Position numbers and translations under genes: made by a program. From contig DASRIS010000088.1 in NCBI GenBank assembly GCA_035649895.1, positions 1 to 52,754 of the forward strand: a stretch of DNA of 52,754 nucleotides, given 5' to 3'. The notes below the pieces were generated by a model. It saw only the letters and a program-made list of their open reading frames with translations, made no database searches and was not told the origin of the DNA. The stretch's first letter is position 1; every line of letters begins with the position of its first letter. Below, piece by piece: positions 16,881 to 24,694 of the stretch. This DNA is from DASSUC01 sp035649895 (GTDB lineage: Bacteria; Actinomycetota; Actinomycetes; Mycobacteriales; Micromonosporaceae).

Positions 16881-18716
16881 TTATCCGGCTGATATGCGTA
16901 CCCCACAGTAGAGGTTGGCGACGTAGACCTGGGGTCGTCCGCCCGGGTCGAGGAGATGGGGGCCGTCGCCCTGACGTACCGAGCCGAAGTCCAGCTGCCG
17001 TCCATCGGTAGCGTCGTGCAGTACGAACTTACATTCACTGTTGCCGTTGAAGTCCACGACCTGTACGGCGATGGGCCCTCCGACTTCGAAGGCATCGGTG
17101 TCGCCACCTGAGTCCTGAGCAAACGGCAGCACTGCCTTTCCTGGGCCGGGACGCTGAGTCACCAGGCACCCCGGGTCACTCGCTTCCCACCTGAAATCGC
17201 CCGACTCATGCACTTGGAACGACTTCGCTCCGTAGATATCATCTAATATCCTCTTCTGCCCACCACCGTCGGTTCTTGCCACAGTGACGTCACAACCATT
17301 GTCCATACCCGAGATGTTGTCGCGGATGACAAGCCGCCACGGGGAAGTCGCTGTGAACTCGCCCTGTCCCCGAACTCCCCCTTTTCTGGCCGTGTCGCTG
17401 TCCGCAATCAAAAGGACGGCCATAGCGGCAACCACGAGCACCGCCACGGCTCCGGAGGCGTAGACCAACCGGCGGCGCTGAAGGAGCGCCTGTGTACCCC
17501 AGCGACGGGTTGGCGGTCGCTGTCGACGAGCGGCCCTAAGACCACTCAGGCTGTCCGCCGCGAAGATCTCCTCCGAGTCAGCGTTCGGCCGTGCGGCCTG
17601 CGGCACCTGGGACACCGCTTCCGTAGGTCTGGTCCCCGCAGATTGGTCAGCTGGCGGCGCCTGGCCCGCAACAGCAGGCGTCGGTTCGGCTCCGACGGGC
17701 GTCGGCGCATCGCTCGAAGTGCCCTGGTCCTGGTCGACGGCCACGAGGGCAGCCGCCGCTGCCGCCGCCACCGCGCGGCTGTCGTCGTTGGCGAGGCGTT
17801 CCAGGGCGAGCGTGGCGGCCAGCGCCAGCCCGGCGTGCCTGCCCCGCTGTAGGCGTGCGAGCTCCCGCACCGCGCCCGAGCGGATGTGGGCGAGCGGGTG
17901 GTCGATCACTTCCTGCAGCTCGGGCGGCAACGGCGAGGGCGTGACGACGGGGCAGCTGCGACGGGCCAGGTAGAGCTCGCCCTGCATCTCCACGTCGCGG
18001 CTGGGCGTCTGGTTTGGGTTCTGTGCCCGTACCCGGTCGAAGACATAGTCGTAGAGTTCGTTGAGCGAGACCCAGCCGTCCTGGTCACGGTCTGCGTCAC
18101 CCGTGGCCAGGCCCTCAACAAGGGCGGAGGTGAACACCGACGGCCGCGGGCTATGGTCGTCGGCGAGCTGGTCTCCCTCGAAGGCGTACTCCATCGCGCT
18201 GGATGCAGTAATGACCGCCCGCCCCCGCCCGCCGCCCAGCCCCCCGCCGGGGAAGCTGTCCAGCACATTGACGTCTGCGGTCGCCCGCACCGTCACGCCC
18301 TGGCTGAACGCGCCGCCATAGCAGCAGTCCAGCAACAGCACGATGCGCCGTGACCGGCTCACACGCATGCAGCGCTGGACGAAGTCCGCGGAGATCGCCG
18401 ATGAGGCGAGCCGGTTCGGGCGGGTGTTGCAGGCGGCGAAGAACAGCTCCCCGGACTCGCTCTTCAGCCCATGACAGGAAAAGTGCAGCAGGAGCAGGTC
18501 CTCGGCCCGGCTTTCGGAGAACAGGTCCTCGATCTGTGCCTGGATGACGTGGGCAGGCTCGTTGCGCATCACGTGCACGGCAAAGTCGCCGATCTGGGGA
18601 TCACCGAGGACTCTCGCCAGCGCCTCAGCGTCCGCCGCGGGCGCCAGCAGGTGCCTGAGCCCCTCGTGTTCGTACTCGTCGTTGGCGACGATCAAAGCCT
18701 TGCGCAGGCCGGCCAC
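16881..18716 (-). CDS. Caspase-like (peptidase C14) protease with EF-hand loop, membrane anchor and extracellular domain
   Basis: The 611-aa product starts at GTG 18716; TAGTG overlaps it with the stop of the EACC1 gene. Layout: caspase fold about 3-250 ('KALIVANDEYEHEGLRHLL', 'LLLHFSCHGLKSESGELFF' with His82, 'IVLLLDCCYGGAF' with Cys132). Inside the fold is a canonical EF-hand loop DRDQDGWVSLNE (about 209-220). Then a HEAT-like helical stretch (about 275-325), a Pro/Ala-rich linker, one membrane helix (about 418-438), and a ~170-residue domain with four Cys, likely outside and disulphide-linked. The catalytic domain should be cytoplasmic. The pairing with EACC1 marks a predicted conflict/cell-suicide system. 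Protease targets are unknown. Confidence 0.85.
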   Translation of the reverse strand: MAGLRKALIVANDEYEHEGLRHLLAPAADAEALARVLGDPQIGDFAVHVMRNEPAHVIQAQIEDLFSESRAEDLLLLHFSCHGLKSESGELFFAACNTRPNRLASSAISADFVQRCMRVSRSRRIVLLLDCCYGGAFSQGVTVRATADVNVLDSFPGGGLGGGRGRAVITASSAMEYAFEGDQLADDHSPRPSVFTSALVEGLATGDADRDQDGWVSLNELYDYVFDRVRAQNPNQTPSRDVEMQGELYLARRSCPVVTPSPLPPELQEVIDHPLAHIRSGAVRELARLQRGRHAGLALAATLALERLANDDSRAVAAAAAAALVAVDQDQGTSSDAPTPVGAEPTPAVAGQAPPADQSAGTRPTEAVSQVPQAARPNADSEEIFAADSLSGLRAARRQRPPTRRWGTQALLQRRRLVYASGAVAVLVVAAMAVLLIADSDTARKGGVRGQGEFTATSPWRLVIRDNISGMDNGCDVTVARTDGGGQKRILDDIYGAKSFQVHESGDFRWEASDPGCLVTQRPGPGKAVLPFAQDSGGDTDAFEVGGPIAVQVVDFNGNSECKFVLHDATDGRQLDFGSVRQGDGPHLLDPGGRPQVYVANLYCGVRISAG

Positions 18717-19105
18717 TAGGTGCCATCCCGTGCGGCGTGCCGGCTGACGAACAGGTCGACCAACCGTTGCTGGTCCGCCACGGTCGCCTCGGAAAGCTCC
18801 AGCACGTCGCCGTCGATCTCCAGCCGCACCGTTCGGCGGACGCCCTGCCCGCGCGCCAGCCACTTCCGGACGGCGAGAACGACCTCCCGCAGGCCCTCGG
18901 CGGAACGGCTCAGGGTGACCAGCAGCCCACCAACCGCCACCACATCGAACCCTCGAGTGCCCGGCGGAGGTGCACCGGCCGGCACCGCACGCACGTCCTC
19001 CACGTCAAGCTGCAGCAACTCCCGGCGGAGAAAGCTGGTCAGCGCGTCGAGCCGATCCGCGTCCGCGCCGTCCTCAGATAAATGAAGTCGCAACTCGTCG
19101 CCCAC
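18716..19105 (-). CDS. Effector-associated constant component EACC1
   Basis: The 129-aa product opens 'LRLHLSEDGADADRLDALTSFLRREL', continues through the family hallmark 'AGAPPPGTRGFDVVAVGGLLVTLSRSAEGLREVVLAVRKWL', and ends in beta strands 'RTVRLEIDGDVLELSEATVADQQRLVDLFV'. This is the EACC1 family described with variable effectors in multicellular bacteria; it is thought to connect effector and sensor parts of NTP-linked conflict systems. GTG 19105 is preferred (family similarity starts here, GGACGGA upstream); an in-frame start at 19171 is possible. The stop overlaps the caspase start by one base, so the two are translationally coupled. Confidence 0.85.
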   Translation of the reverse strand: MGDELRLHLSEDGADADRLDALTSFLRRELLQLDVEDVRAVPAGAPPPGTRGFDVVAVGGLLVTLSRSAEGLREVVLAVRKWLARGQGVRRTVRLEIDGDVLELSEATVADQQRLVDLFVSRHAARDGT

Positions 19106-19383
19106 AGCTTCCGTCCCTTCATGATGGGCAACACTGCCTCCAAGATGCACCCGCCAGCGGACCGAGAGCAATCAAATGGCAACTGTGCCGGGTACCTCGG
19201 TCCCTCGGAACTGAGCCCGGGCGGGTCCAGCCTCTTTCGGTCCATGACGGCAACCGGGCCGCTGACAAAGCATATCGCGGCCGTCGAGACGTATTGCCGA
19301 CGATTCCATACCGATGGAGCAACGGGTGCCTTACCTTCCGCGCCGAAGAGGCAATGCCACGCAGCCTAAGCCGATCATGGTGT
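19106..19383. other. Non-coding gap upstream of EACC1
   Basis: No frame here has coding character. It must contain the promoter of the EACC1-caspase operon (minus strand). A short inverted repeat, TCCAT-accg-ATGGA, lies near 19308-19321, within a less GC-rich part. I see no clear -10/-35 pair. Confidence 0.3.
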
Positions 19384-20165
19384 TTAGGTGCGAGTTTGTG
19401 GCGCTTCTGAGTCACGGCCGCATCGGCGGGTGCGGTGTGGTGGGCTGGCGGGTACCGGGCCGGGCTGGTGACGTTTGACCGGTGGCCGGGTGTGGCTGCC
19501 GGGCGTCCGCTTTTGTCCTTTGAGGATGTTCTTATGGTGCCCGGTGGGAGCTGGTGCGGGGGTATCCGCCTGGACGGGCGCCGGTGGTGGGGGCGTCAGG
19601 GGCCAGAAGCGGATGGTCGCCGGCCCGCGGTGACGGATGCTGGCGGCCTGGCCGGGTCTCTTGACGGGATAGCTGTTATGGCGGGCGCGTTTGACCGCGC
19701 GGGGGCAGCTGCGGTCCCGGCGTGGCGGGTTGGGCCGGTCCGCGATCTCGGCCAGGACCTGGGGCATCGCCATATCCCAGTCCTCAGGGGGGAAAGCCGC
19801 CGTCCCGGTGGCGGTACGGCGGACTAGATGTCGCGTAATGATGTCTCGTTTACCGCTAATTCGACCAGCGAAACTGCGTTGACCTGCGAAAACGCGGTCT
19901 CCGCGAGGAAAGTCAGATCAATTACGCGACACTAGGCGCAGGGCGCGGGTGTAGCTGATCCGGTCAGGGTCCAGGCTGGCGGCCTCGGCGGCGCGGGCGA
20001 CGAGCACGGCCAGGGCGTAGTGCACGCTCAGCCAGGCCCAGATCTCCTGCCGGGCGAGGTCCGGCAGCCGCGAGCGCAGCACCCTGCCAGGCCCCCGTAA
20101 GTGGGTCTTGAGCTGGTCGTTCGCGGTCTCAGTGCGCCACCCGTGATGTACCCCAATCGGGTGAT
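19384..20165 (-). pseudogene. C-terminal remnant of an IS4-type transposase, interrupted
   Basis: Reading down the minus strand from about 20165, the frame gives 'WRTETANDQLKTHLRGPGRVLRSRLPDL', a typical DDE (IS4-type) transposase tail containing the 'E' region, then '...DPDRISYTRALRLV'. It breaks at the 103-bp element (19829-19931). Beyond that element the frame resumes with 'RRTATGTAAFPPEDWDMAMPQVLAEI' and 'RDRSCPRAVKRARHNSYPVKRPG'. Joining the two restores one continuous tail, so the element inserted into the gene. The N-terminal two thirds of the transposase is absent. The frame runs open to 19384 but family similarity fades near 19590. Confidence 0.75.
19829..19931. mobile_element. 103-bp MITE-like element with perfect 11-bp terminal inverted repeats
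   Basis: The left end TGTCGCGTAAT (19829-19839) is the exact inverse of the right end ATTACGCGACA (19921-19931); beyond these the ends stay similar (GAT..CT). CTAG flanks both sides (19824-19827 and 19932-19935), with one extra A on the left, which fits a 4-5 bp target duplication. The interior has no ORF and is less GC-rich than its surroundings. Removing the element and one target copy restores the transposase reading frame. It must be moved by a transposase encoded elsewhere; the family is not identified. Confidence 0.8.
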
Positions 20166-20388
20166 TCCTCTCGGTTCCGGTAGTGATCGACCGTGAGGCG
20201 TTGTTGCTCTTGGTGTCATTGATCGATCGTCTGGCCGCGGATCGGGGTGAGGCTGGATGTCGGATGTCGATCGGCCGCCCCCCAGAGCCCGGTATGGCCG
20301 GTACTGCCGCAAGCAGCTCGGACGGCGGTGGTGCGGCTGCTGGGCGCCATGGCCAGCCGAGCCGCGTTGAGCTGCGGGGACAACGGCC

Positions 20389-21060
20389 ATGACCGGGCTG
20401 GCCCAGTACCGGGCGTGGGGGCAGGCAGACAGCAAGATCCGGGCGGAGTATCGCGACCGGCTGGCGGTGGTGTATGTGCGCCAGTCGAGCCGCCAGCAGG
20501 TACTGGAGCACACGGAGTCCACACGGTTGCAGTACGCGCTGCTGGAACGGGCGGTGGGACTGGGCTGGGCCCGGTCCCGGGTACTGGTGATCGATGACGA
20601 CCTGGGCCGCTCGGCGGCGACGGCGGACTCCCGCCCGGGTTTCGCGCGGCTGGTCACACAGGTGACGATGGGTCGGGTCGGGCTGGTGCTGGGGACCGAG
20701 ATGTCCCGGCTGGCGCGCACCGGCCAGGACTGGCATCAGCTGCTGGAGCTGTGCTCGTTGTCCGCCACCCTGCTGGCGGACAGGACAGCCGAGCTACGCA
20801 GCCTGATGGACGAGCAGCGCCGCGCGGGCGTGCAGGTCGCGGAGGTGCAGGCCACTGCGCTCGATCCAGAGCTGCAGTTCAACCTCGCGATCTGGGATGG
20901 CACCAGCGCCTGGGAGGCCAAGCTGAACGCCGGTGGCGAGATCATCGGCACGCTGGTGACTGTGAACGGTACCGACCTGAGACGGCTGGGTAACGCGTTC
21001 GAACGGTGCTGGGCCACAGCCGGCGTCGCTGGCCGCAGACGCGGCGCGCAGGCCACATGA
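20389..21060 (+). pseudogene. Chimeric ORF: serine-recombinase catalytic domain joined to an unrelated tail
   Basis: Residues about 24-145 are a serine-recombinase (resolvase/invertase) catalytic domain: 'LAVVYVRQSSRQQVLEHTES' with the nucleophile Ser, 'VIDDDLGRSA', 'VGLVLGTEMSRLARTGQDWHQLLELC'. After 'LLAD' the family match stops. The remaining ~75 residues ('ELQFNLAIWDGTSAWEAKLN', 'GTDLRRLGNAFERCWATAG') come from another, unrecognised protein. Large serine recombinases normally run past 450 aa, so DNA-binding parts are missing. An in-frame deletion fusing two genes is the simplest reading. Between 20166 and 20388 I see no supported gene. Confidence 0.6.
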
Positions 21061-21075
21061 CATAGTCATTTCTCG

Positions 21076-21882
21076 ATGACACTGCTCACTGCCGCCGTCG
21101 TCACGCTGGTCGTCTGGTCGATCAGCCTGATCCGCTCCGTACGCCTGCGTGCCTTGATCTACAGCTTTCCGCTGCCGATCACCCTGGTACTGCTCACAAC
21201 CGGCCTGGCCGTAGACGCCCAACAGCTGGTGGGAGTGGTGCTGCTCAACGTCTTCATCGCGGCCGTAGCCTGGGCACACCACGGGCGGCGCTGGCCCATC
21301 CTGCTCGCGGATCTGGCGGGTGTCATCGTCTACGTCACCGGCAGCTGGGCGCTGCTGCGAGCCGGCGACCTTCCGTTCATCCCGGTCCTGGCCTCCACCT
21401 TTGCCTTGTGGACGCTGGCGGTCATCCTCACCCGGCGGGCAAGGATCTCACCGGCCAGAGCCACCGGTCACCCGCCGGCCGACAACCGGCCCGGCCGCAA
21501 CGGCCTGCGTATGCCAGCCAAGCTCCTGGTGCTCGCCGCCGGTGCGCTGCTCATGGTCTGGCTCAGCCAGCAGCTGCACGGCATGGTCGTCACATTCCCC
21601 TACTCCGGTGTCCTCGTCGTGGTTGAGGCCCGGAAAGAGCTGGTTGAGTTCCGTGCTCATTTCGCTCGCAACAGCCTGGCCCTGCTCGCGTTCTTCACCG
21701 CGTACTACCTGGCCCAGGACGTCTCCCGTCCCGTCGCCACCGTGGCTGGTTGGGCGGCCTTCTGCTGCTGCGCGGCGCTCCTGCACCTGGGCGGCCGACG
21801 GGTCAGACACCGCGTAAGGCCACCCAGCCCGTACGTCCGCGGCCCTGCGACACAGGATGATCATGACGGAGGATATGGATGA
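21076..21882 (+). CDS. Polytopic membrane protein of unknown function
   Basis: The 268-aa product has about seven hydrophobic spans: 'LLTAAVVTLVVWSISLI', 'ITLVLLTTGLAV', 'LVGVVLLNVFIAAVAWA', 'ILLADLAGVIVYVTGSWALL', 'FALWTLAVILT', 'LLVLAAGALLMVWL' and 'LLAFFTAYYLA'. A basic tail follows. I recognise no family. Its TGA overlaps the start of the phosphatase gene (ATGA), so the two are likely co-translated. The 16-nt gap from the recombinase chimera has a poor ribosome site. Confidence 0.65.
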   Translation: MTLLTAAVVTLVVWSISLIRSVRLRALIYSFPLPITLVLLTTGLAVDAQQLVGVVLLNVFIAAVAWAHHGRRWPILLADLAGVIVYVTGSWALLRAGDLPFIPVLASTFALWTLAVILTRRARISPARATGHPPADNRPGRNGLRMPAKLLVLAAGALLMVWLSQQLHGMVVTFPYSGVLVVVEARKELVEFRAHFARNSLALLAFFTAYYLAQDVSRPVATVAGWAAFCCCAALLHLGGRRVRHRVRPPSPYVRGPATQDDHDGGYG

Positions 21883-22379
21883 CCACTATGCGGCCACCCC
21901 TCTACGCGATCCCGGCACCATCCCCGGGGAGGTTGAGCATCATGCCGTGTCCACGCGGTGATGACGCGCTCGACGGCGAGATGGCCGCGCTGCGCCGGGC
22001 AGGAGTCGACGTGCTCGTATGCCTTCAGCCCGGGGCAGAGCGCGAGCAGCTGGGCCTGGCTGGCGAGCCTGCCGCGGCGGCACGCGCCGGCCTCCGCTTC
22101 CACGAGCTCCCGGTCCCGGACTTCGGGGTGCCCGACCGGGTGGCCGCCGAACCGCTGCTCGCCAGCCTCGCGGCTGACCTGGCGGCCGGCCGGCACGTGG
22201 CGGTGCACTGCCGCGGCGGAGTGGGCCGCTCGTCCGTGGTCGCCGCCGCCCTGCTCATCCGCCTCGGCCTGCCGGCCGACCAGGCGTGGCCGGTGATCGC
22301 CCAGGCGCGAGGGTGTGCGGTGCCGGAAACCGGGCAACAGCGACGTTGGCTGGCGGACTGCGGCCTCGACGGCACGTGA
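21879..22379 (+). CDS. Dual-specificity/CDKN3-like protein phosphatase
   Basis: The 166-aa product carries the Cys-phosphatase P-loop 'HCRGGVGRSS' with nucleophile Cys111 and Arg117, and a likely general acid in 'VPDFGVPD' (Asp81). It is cytoplasmic, with no signal peptide. Such proteins remove phosphate from Tyr, Ser or Thr. GGAGG lies 6 nt before ATG 21879, which overlaps the stop of the membrane-protein gene. The target is unknown; the coupling suggests a link to that membrane protein. Confidence 0.8.
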   Translation: MTTMRPPLYAIPAPSPGRLSIMPCPRGDDALDGEMAALRRAGVDVLVCLQPGAEREQLGLAGEPAAAARAGLRFHELPVPDFGVPDRVAAEPLLASLAADLAAGRHVAVHCRGGVGRSSVVAAALLIRLGLPADQAWPVIAQARGCAVPETGQQRRWLADCGLDGT

Positions 22380-22431
22380 CCGACACCTTGGGTTAGCCGC
22401 CCCGGGAGCCGACCCGGCCTGGTCGAGGGGG

Positions 22432-23349
22432 TTAGCCGCTCTTGTCCACCAAAAGGTTGGCCAGTGCCTCGTCCAGGTGCGGGTGCGTGAAGCGGAACCC
22501 TGCGGCAAGCAGCCGCGCGGGTATGGCGCGACGACCCGTGAGAGCCAGGGCAGGATCGGTGCGGAGAAGGACCGCCCCGAGGCGGACCAGCGCCGCTGGC
22601 GTGGGTGGAGCCGGCGGCCGGCGCAGGATCTTGCGCAGGGCGGCCATCAGCTCGCTGTTGCGTACCGGGTGCGGGCTGGTGGCGTGGATGAGGCCCTCAC
22701 CCGCGCCGGTCGCCGGGGCGAGCGCTTCCCGCACGATGGCCAACCAGTCATCGACGTGAACCCAGCTGACCCACTGCCGGCCGGAGGCGACACGGCCGCC
22801 CAGCCCCCAGCGCACCAGCGAGGACAGCCGGTCCAGTGCCGGCGTGTCGTTGTCGAGCACGACACCGGTCCGCAGGACCACGAGACGGTCGGCGCGGGCA
22901 CCAGCAGCGGCGGCCTCCCAGGCTCGGGCCACGCCCGCCATCTGAGGCGGGCCGTCCGCCGGTGTGACCGACTCGTCCAGCACCCGGTCACCCGCGTCGC
23001 CGTAGATGGCAAGGGTGCTGACCTGCACCAACACTGGTACGGGGGCCGGCAGGCCCGCCATCGCCGCGACCAGCGCGCGGGTCGGCTCGACCCGGGAGCG
23101 GGTCAGCAGCTGCACGTTCGCCGGGGTCGGCCGCCGGTCGACCAGCTCACCGGCCAGGTTGACCACCGCACTGCCGTCGAGCTCAGCGCCCCACGCACCA
23201 ACCGTTCTGCCGTCCCACTCGACCTGGCGGTACGGGCGGTCTGGACGTACCCGCCGGGTCAGGACGACGACCTGGTGCCCTCGTCTGCCGAGGTCGTCGC
23301 ATAGCCGTCTACCCAACGCACCGGACCCACCCGCGATGACGACCTTCAC
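22432..23349 (-). CDS. NAD-dependent epimerase/dehydratase-type protein (TIGR01777/SDR39U1)
   Basis: The 305-aa product opens with the Rossmann motif 'KVVIAGGSGALGRRLCDDL'. It has the family-specific 'VVNLAGELVDRR' and 'STLAIYGDAGDRVLDE', and a C-terminal part 'LRKILRRPPAPPTPAALVRLGAVLLRTDPALALTGRRAIPARLLAAGF', typical of the YfcH/TIGR01777 group. Its reaction is not established. GTG 23349 is used because the Rossmann strand starts immediately after; the longer frame to 23391 adds only Gly/Arg residues. It is convergent with the phosphatase gene. Confidence 0.85.
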   Translation of the reverse strand: MKVVIAGGSGALGRRLCDDLGRRGHQVVVLTRRVRPDRPYRQVEWDGRTVGAWGAELDGSAVVNLAGELVDRRPTPANVQLLTRSRVEPTRALVAAMAGLPAPVPVLVQVSTLAIYGDAGDRVLDESVTPADGPPQMAGVARAWEAAAAGARADRLVVLRTGVVLDNDTPALDRLSSLVRWGLGGRVASGRQWVSWVHVDDWLAIVREALAPATGAGEGLIHATSPHPVRNSELMAALRKILRRPPAPPTPAALVRLGAVLLRTDPALALTGRRAIPARLLAAGFRFTHPHLDEALANLLVDKSG

Positions 23350-23554
23350 TGCGCCAGCGTATCCGCCGGCACCGCCTCGCCCCCGACGCACGCTCCCGGC
23401 CTGGCCACGTTGGACTGTCTGGCCGGAAAGCGGTGGCGGGAGCAGAGCCCCAGCGCCGATGATGGTCCCGTGTCTCCTGAGTGCTCCGCCGATGTGGGCG
23501 TCGATCCGTAGTCGGTCGACCCCATCGGTTCAGTGCACCCAGGAGTAGACAATC

Positions 23555-24655
23555 GTGGATACGGAACATCTCGCTACCCAGCCTGCCCGCGAGATCGCCT
23601 GCGACGAGTCGGGCTGGGAGGGCGCCAACCTCGTCGCGGGAAGCTCGGACGTCGTCGCGTACGCCAGTGTGCGGCTCAGCGCCGAGACCGCCGCGGAGTG
23701 CATGCACAAGCTCAGCGTCCGACCAGGACACTCCGGTCATCAGCGGGCCCGGGAGTGCAAGGCGTCTCATGTGCTTCGGGCGGGTCGACGGTCTACCGTA
23801 AGGTGGCTGCTCGGCCCGGACGGACCCCTCTACGGCAACGCCTCGGTCCATCTCACGGAGAAGGCCTACTTCGTCGTCGGCAGGGCCATCGACCTCTTCC
23901 TCGGGCACTCCACCGACGCGGCGAGCGCGGGTCTGGTCGTGGACCAGCGGCTCGCCGCAATGGCGCTCACCATCTGCCGGCAAGGTCCGGCGGCGTTCGG
24001 CGATGACCGGTGGCGGGCCTTCCTTGTGGCGGCCAACGCGGTCCTGCGTACGTGGAAGCCACGGAACGTGCGCGAGCCGGTCGACGACTTTGCCGGTCTC
24101 GTCGAGGCGCTCCGGCAGCTCGGCGACGACGACCGGGTCAACGCGATCCTCGACGAGCTCCGGCAGGCGCGGCCCAATGCCTACGCTGCGCGCGCTCGGC
24201 TCCTCGACAACCGGGTCGTGCAACCGGCGCTGGAGCCCTTGATCCCCGCGCTGGCCAGCACGATCCTCCACTGGGCCCGGGCGGGTCATCCCATCTCGAT
24301 CGTCCACGACGAGCAGTCCGCGCTGACCGAGCGACGCGTGCGGCGGCTGGAGCGTCAGCTCCTGCCGTACGGACAGCCTCTCGCGTTCCGGCAGGTCGAC
24401 TCGCGCTCGGATGCTCGGGTGCAGGTTGCCGACGTGCTGGCCGGAGTCGCCCGCAGGGTAGCCGCTGACGAGCTCCGCGGCCCTGGCGCCGGGGAGCTGG
24501 GCGGATGGCTCCGGCCGTACGTCGACCCGACATCGCGATGGTGCGACGAGCGAAGCTGGGCACGCCTGGCACCCACTGGACCGGCAGCATCCGGACACCG
24601 TACGCACCCCGACCCACTGGGTCGGCCAGGTGCAGCGCCACCATCGGCACGGTGA
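23555..24655 (+). CDS. DUF3800-like protein (RNase H-like fold)
   Basis: The 366-aa product starts at GTG 23555 with AGGAG 9 nt upstream. The DUF3800-type frame is visible: 'IACDESGWEGANL' near the N-terminus (acidic DES motif), 'SIVHDEQSALTERRV' about residue 250, and 'VDSRSDARVQVADVLAGVARR' near 290, a late acidic strand and helix. The three acidic sites fit an RNase H-like catalytic core. A nuclease role is inferred and substrates are unknown. Members are often found in defence or mobile regions. The final ~25 residues look like run-on past an original end near 'RSWARLAP'. Confidence 0.6.
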   Translation: MDTEHLATQPAREIACDESGWEGANLVAGSSDVVAYASVRLSAETAAECMHKLSVRPGHSGHQRARECKASHVLRAGRRSTVRWLLGPDGPLYGNASVHLTEKAYFVVGRAIDLFLGHSTDAASAGLVVDQRLAAMALTICRQGPAAFGDDRWRAFLVAANAVLRTWKPRNVREPVDDFAGLVEALRQLGDDDRVNAILDELRQARPNAYAARARLLDNRVVQPALEPLIPALASTILHWARAGHPISIVHDEQSALTERRVRRLERQLLPYGQPLAFRQVDSRSDARVQVADVLAGVARRVAADELRGPGAGELGGWLRPYVDPTSRWCDERSWARLAPTGPAASGHRTHPDPLGRPGAAPPSAR

Positions 24656-24694
24656 AGCCCAAGCGGTTATCTGCGAACCGGGCCTCGGGGAGCC

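Noticed and set aside
16794..16911. Coding-like plus-strand stretch (DDPDDADAAYAAFVAAVRG) between the amylase remnant and the caspase gene
   Set aside because: Too short, no start, no family match; at most the tail of a lost gene.
20183..20392. 69-codon plus-strand ORF before the recombinase chimera
   Set aside because: Some coding feel at its start but it quickly becomes low-complexity; not enough to call.
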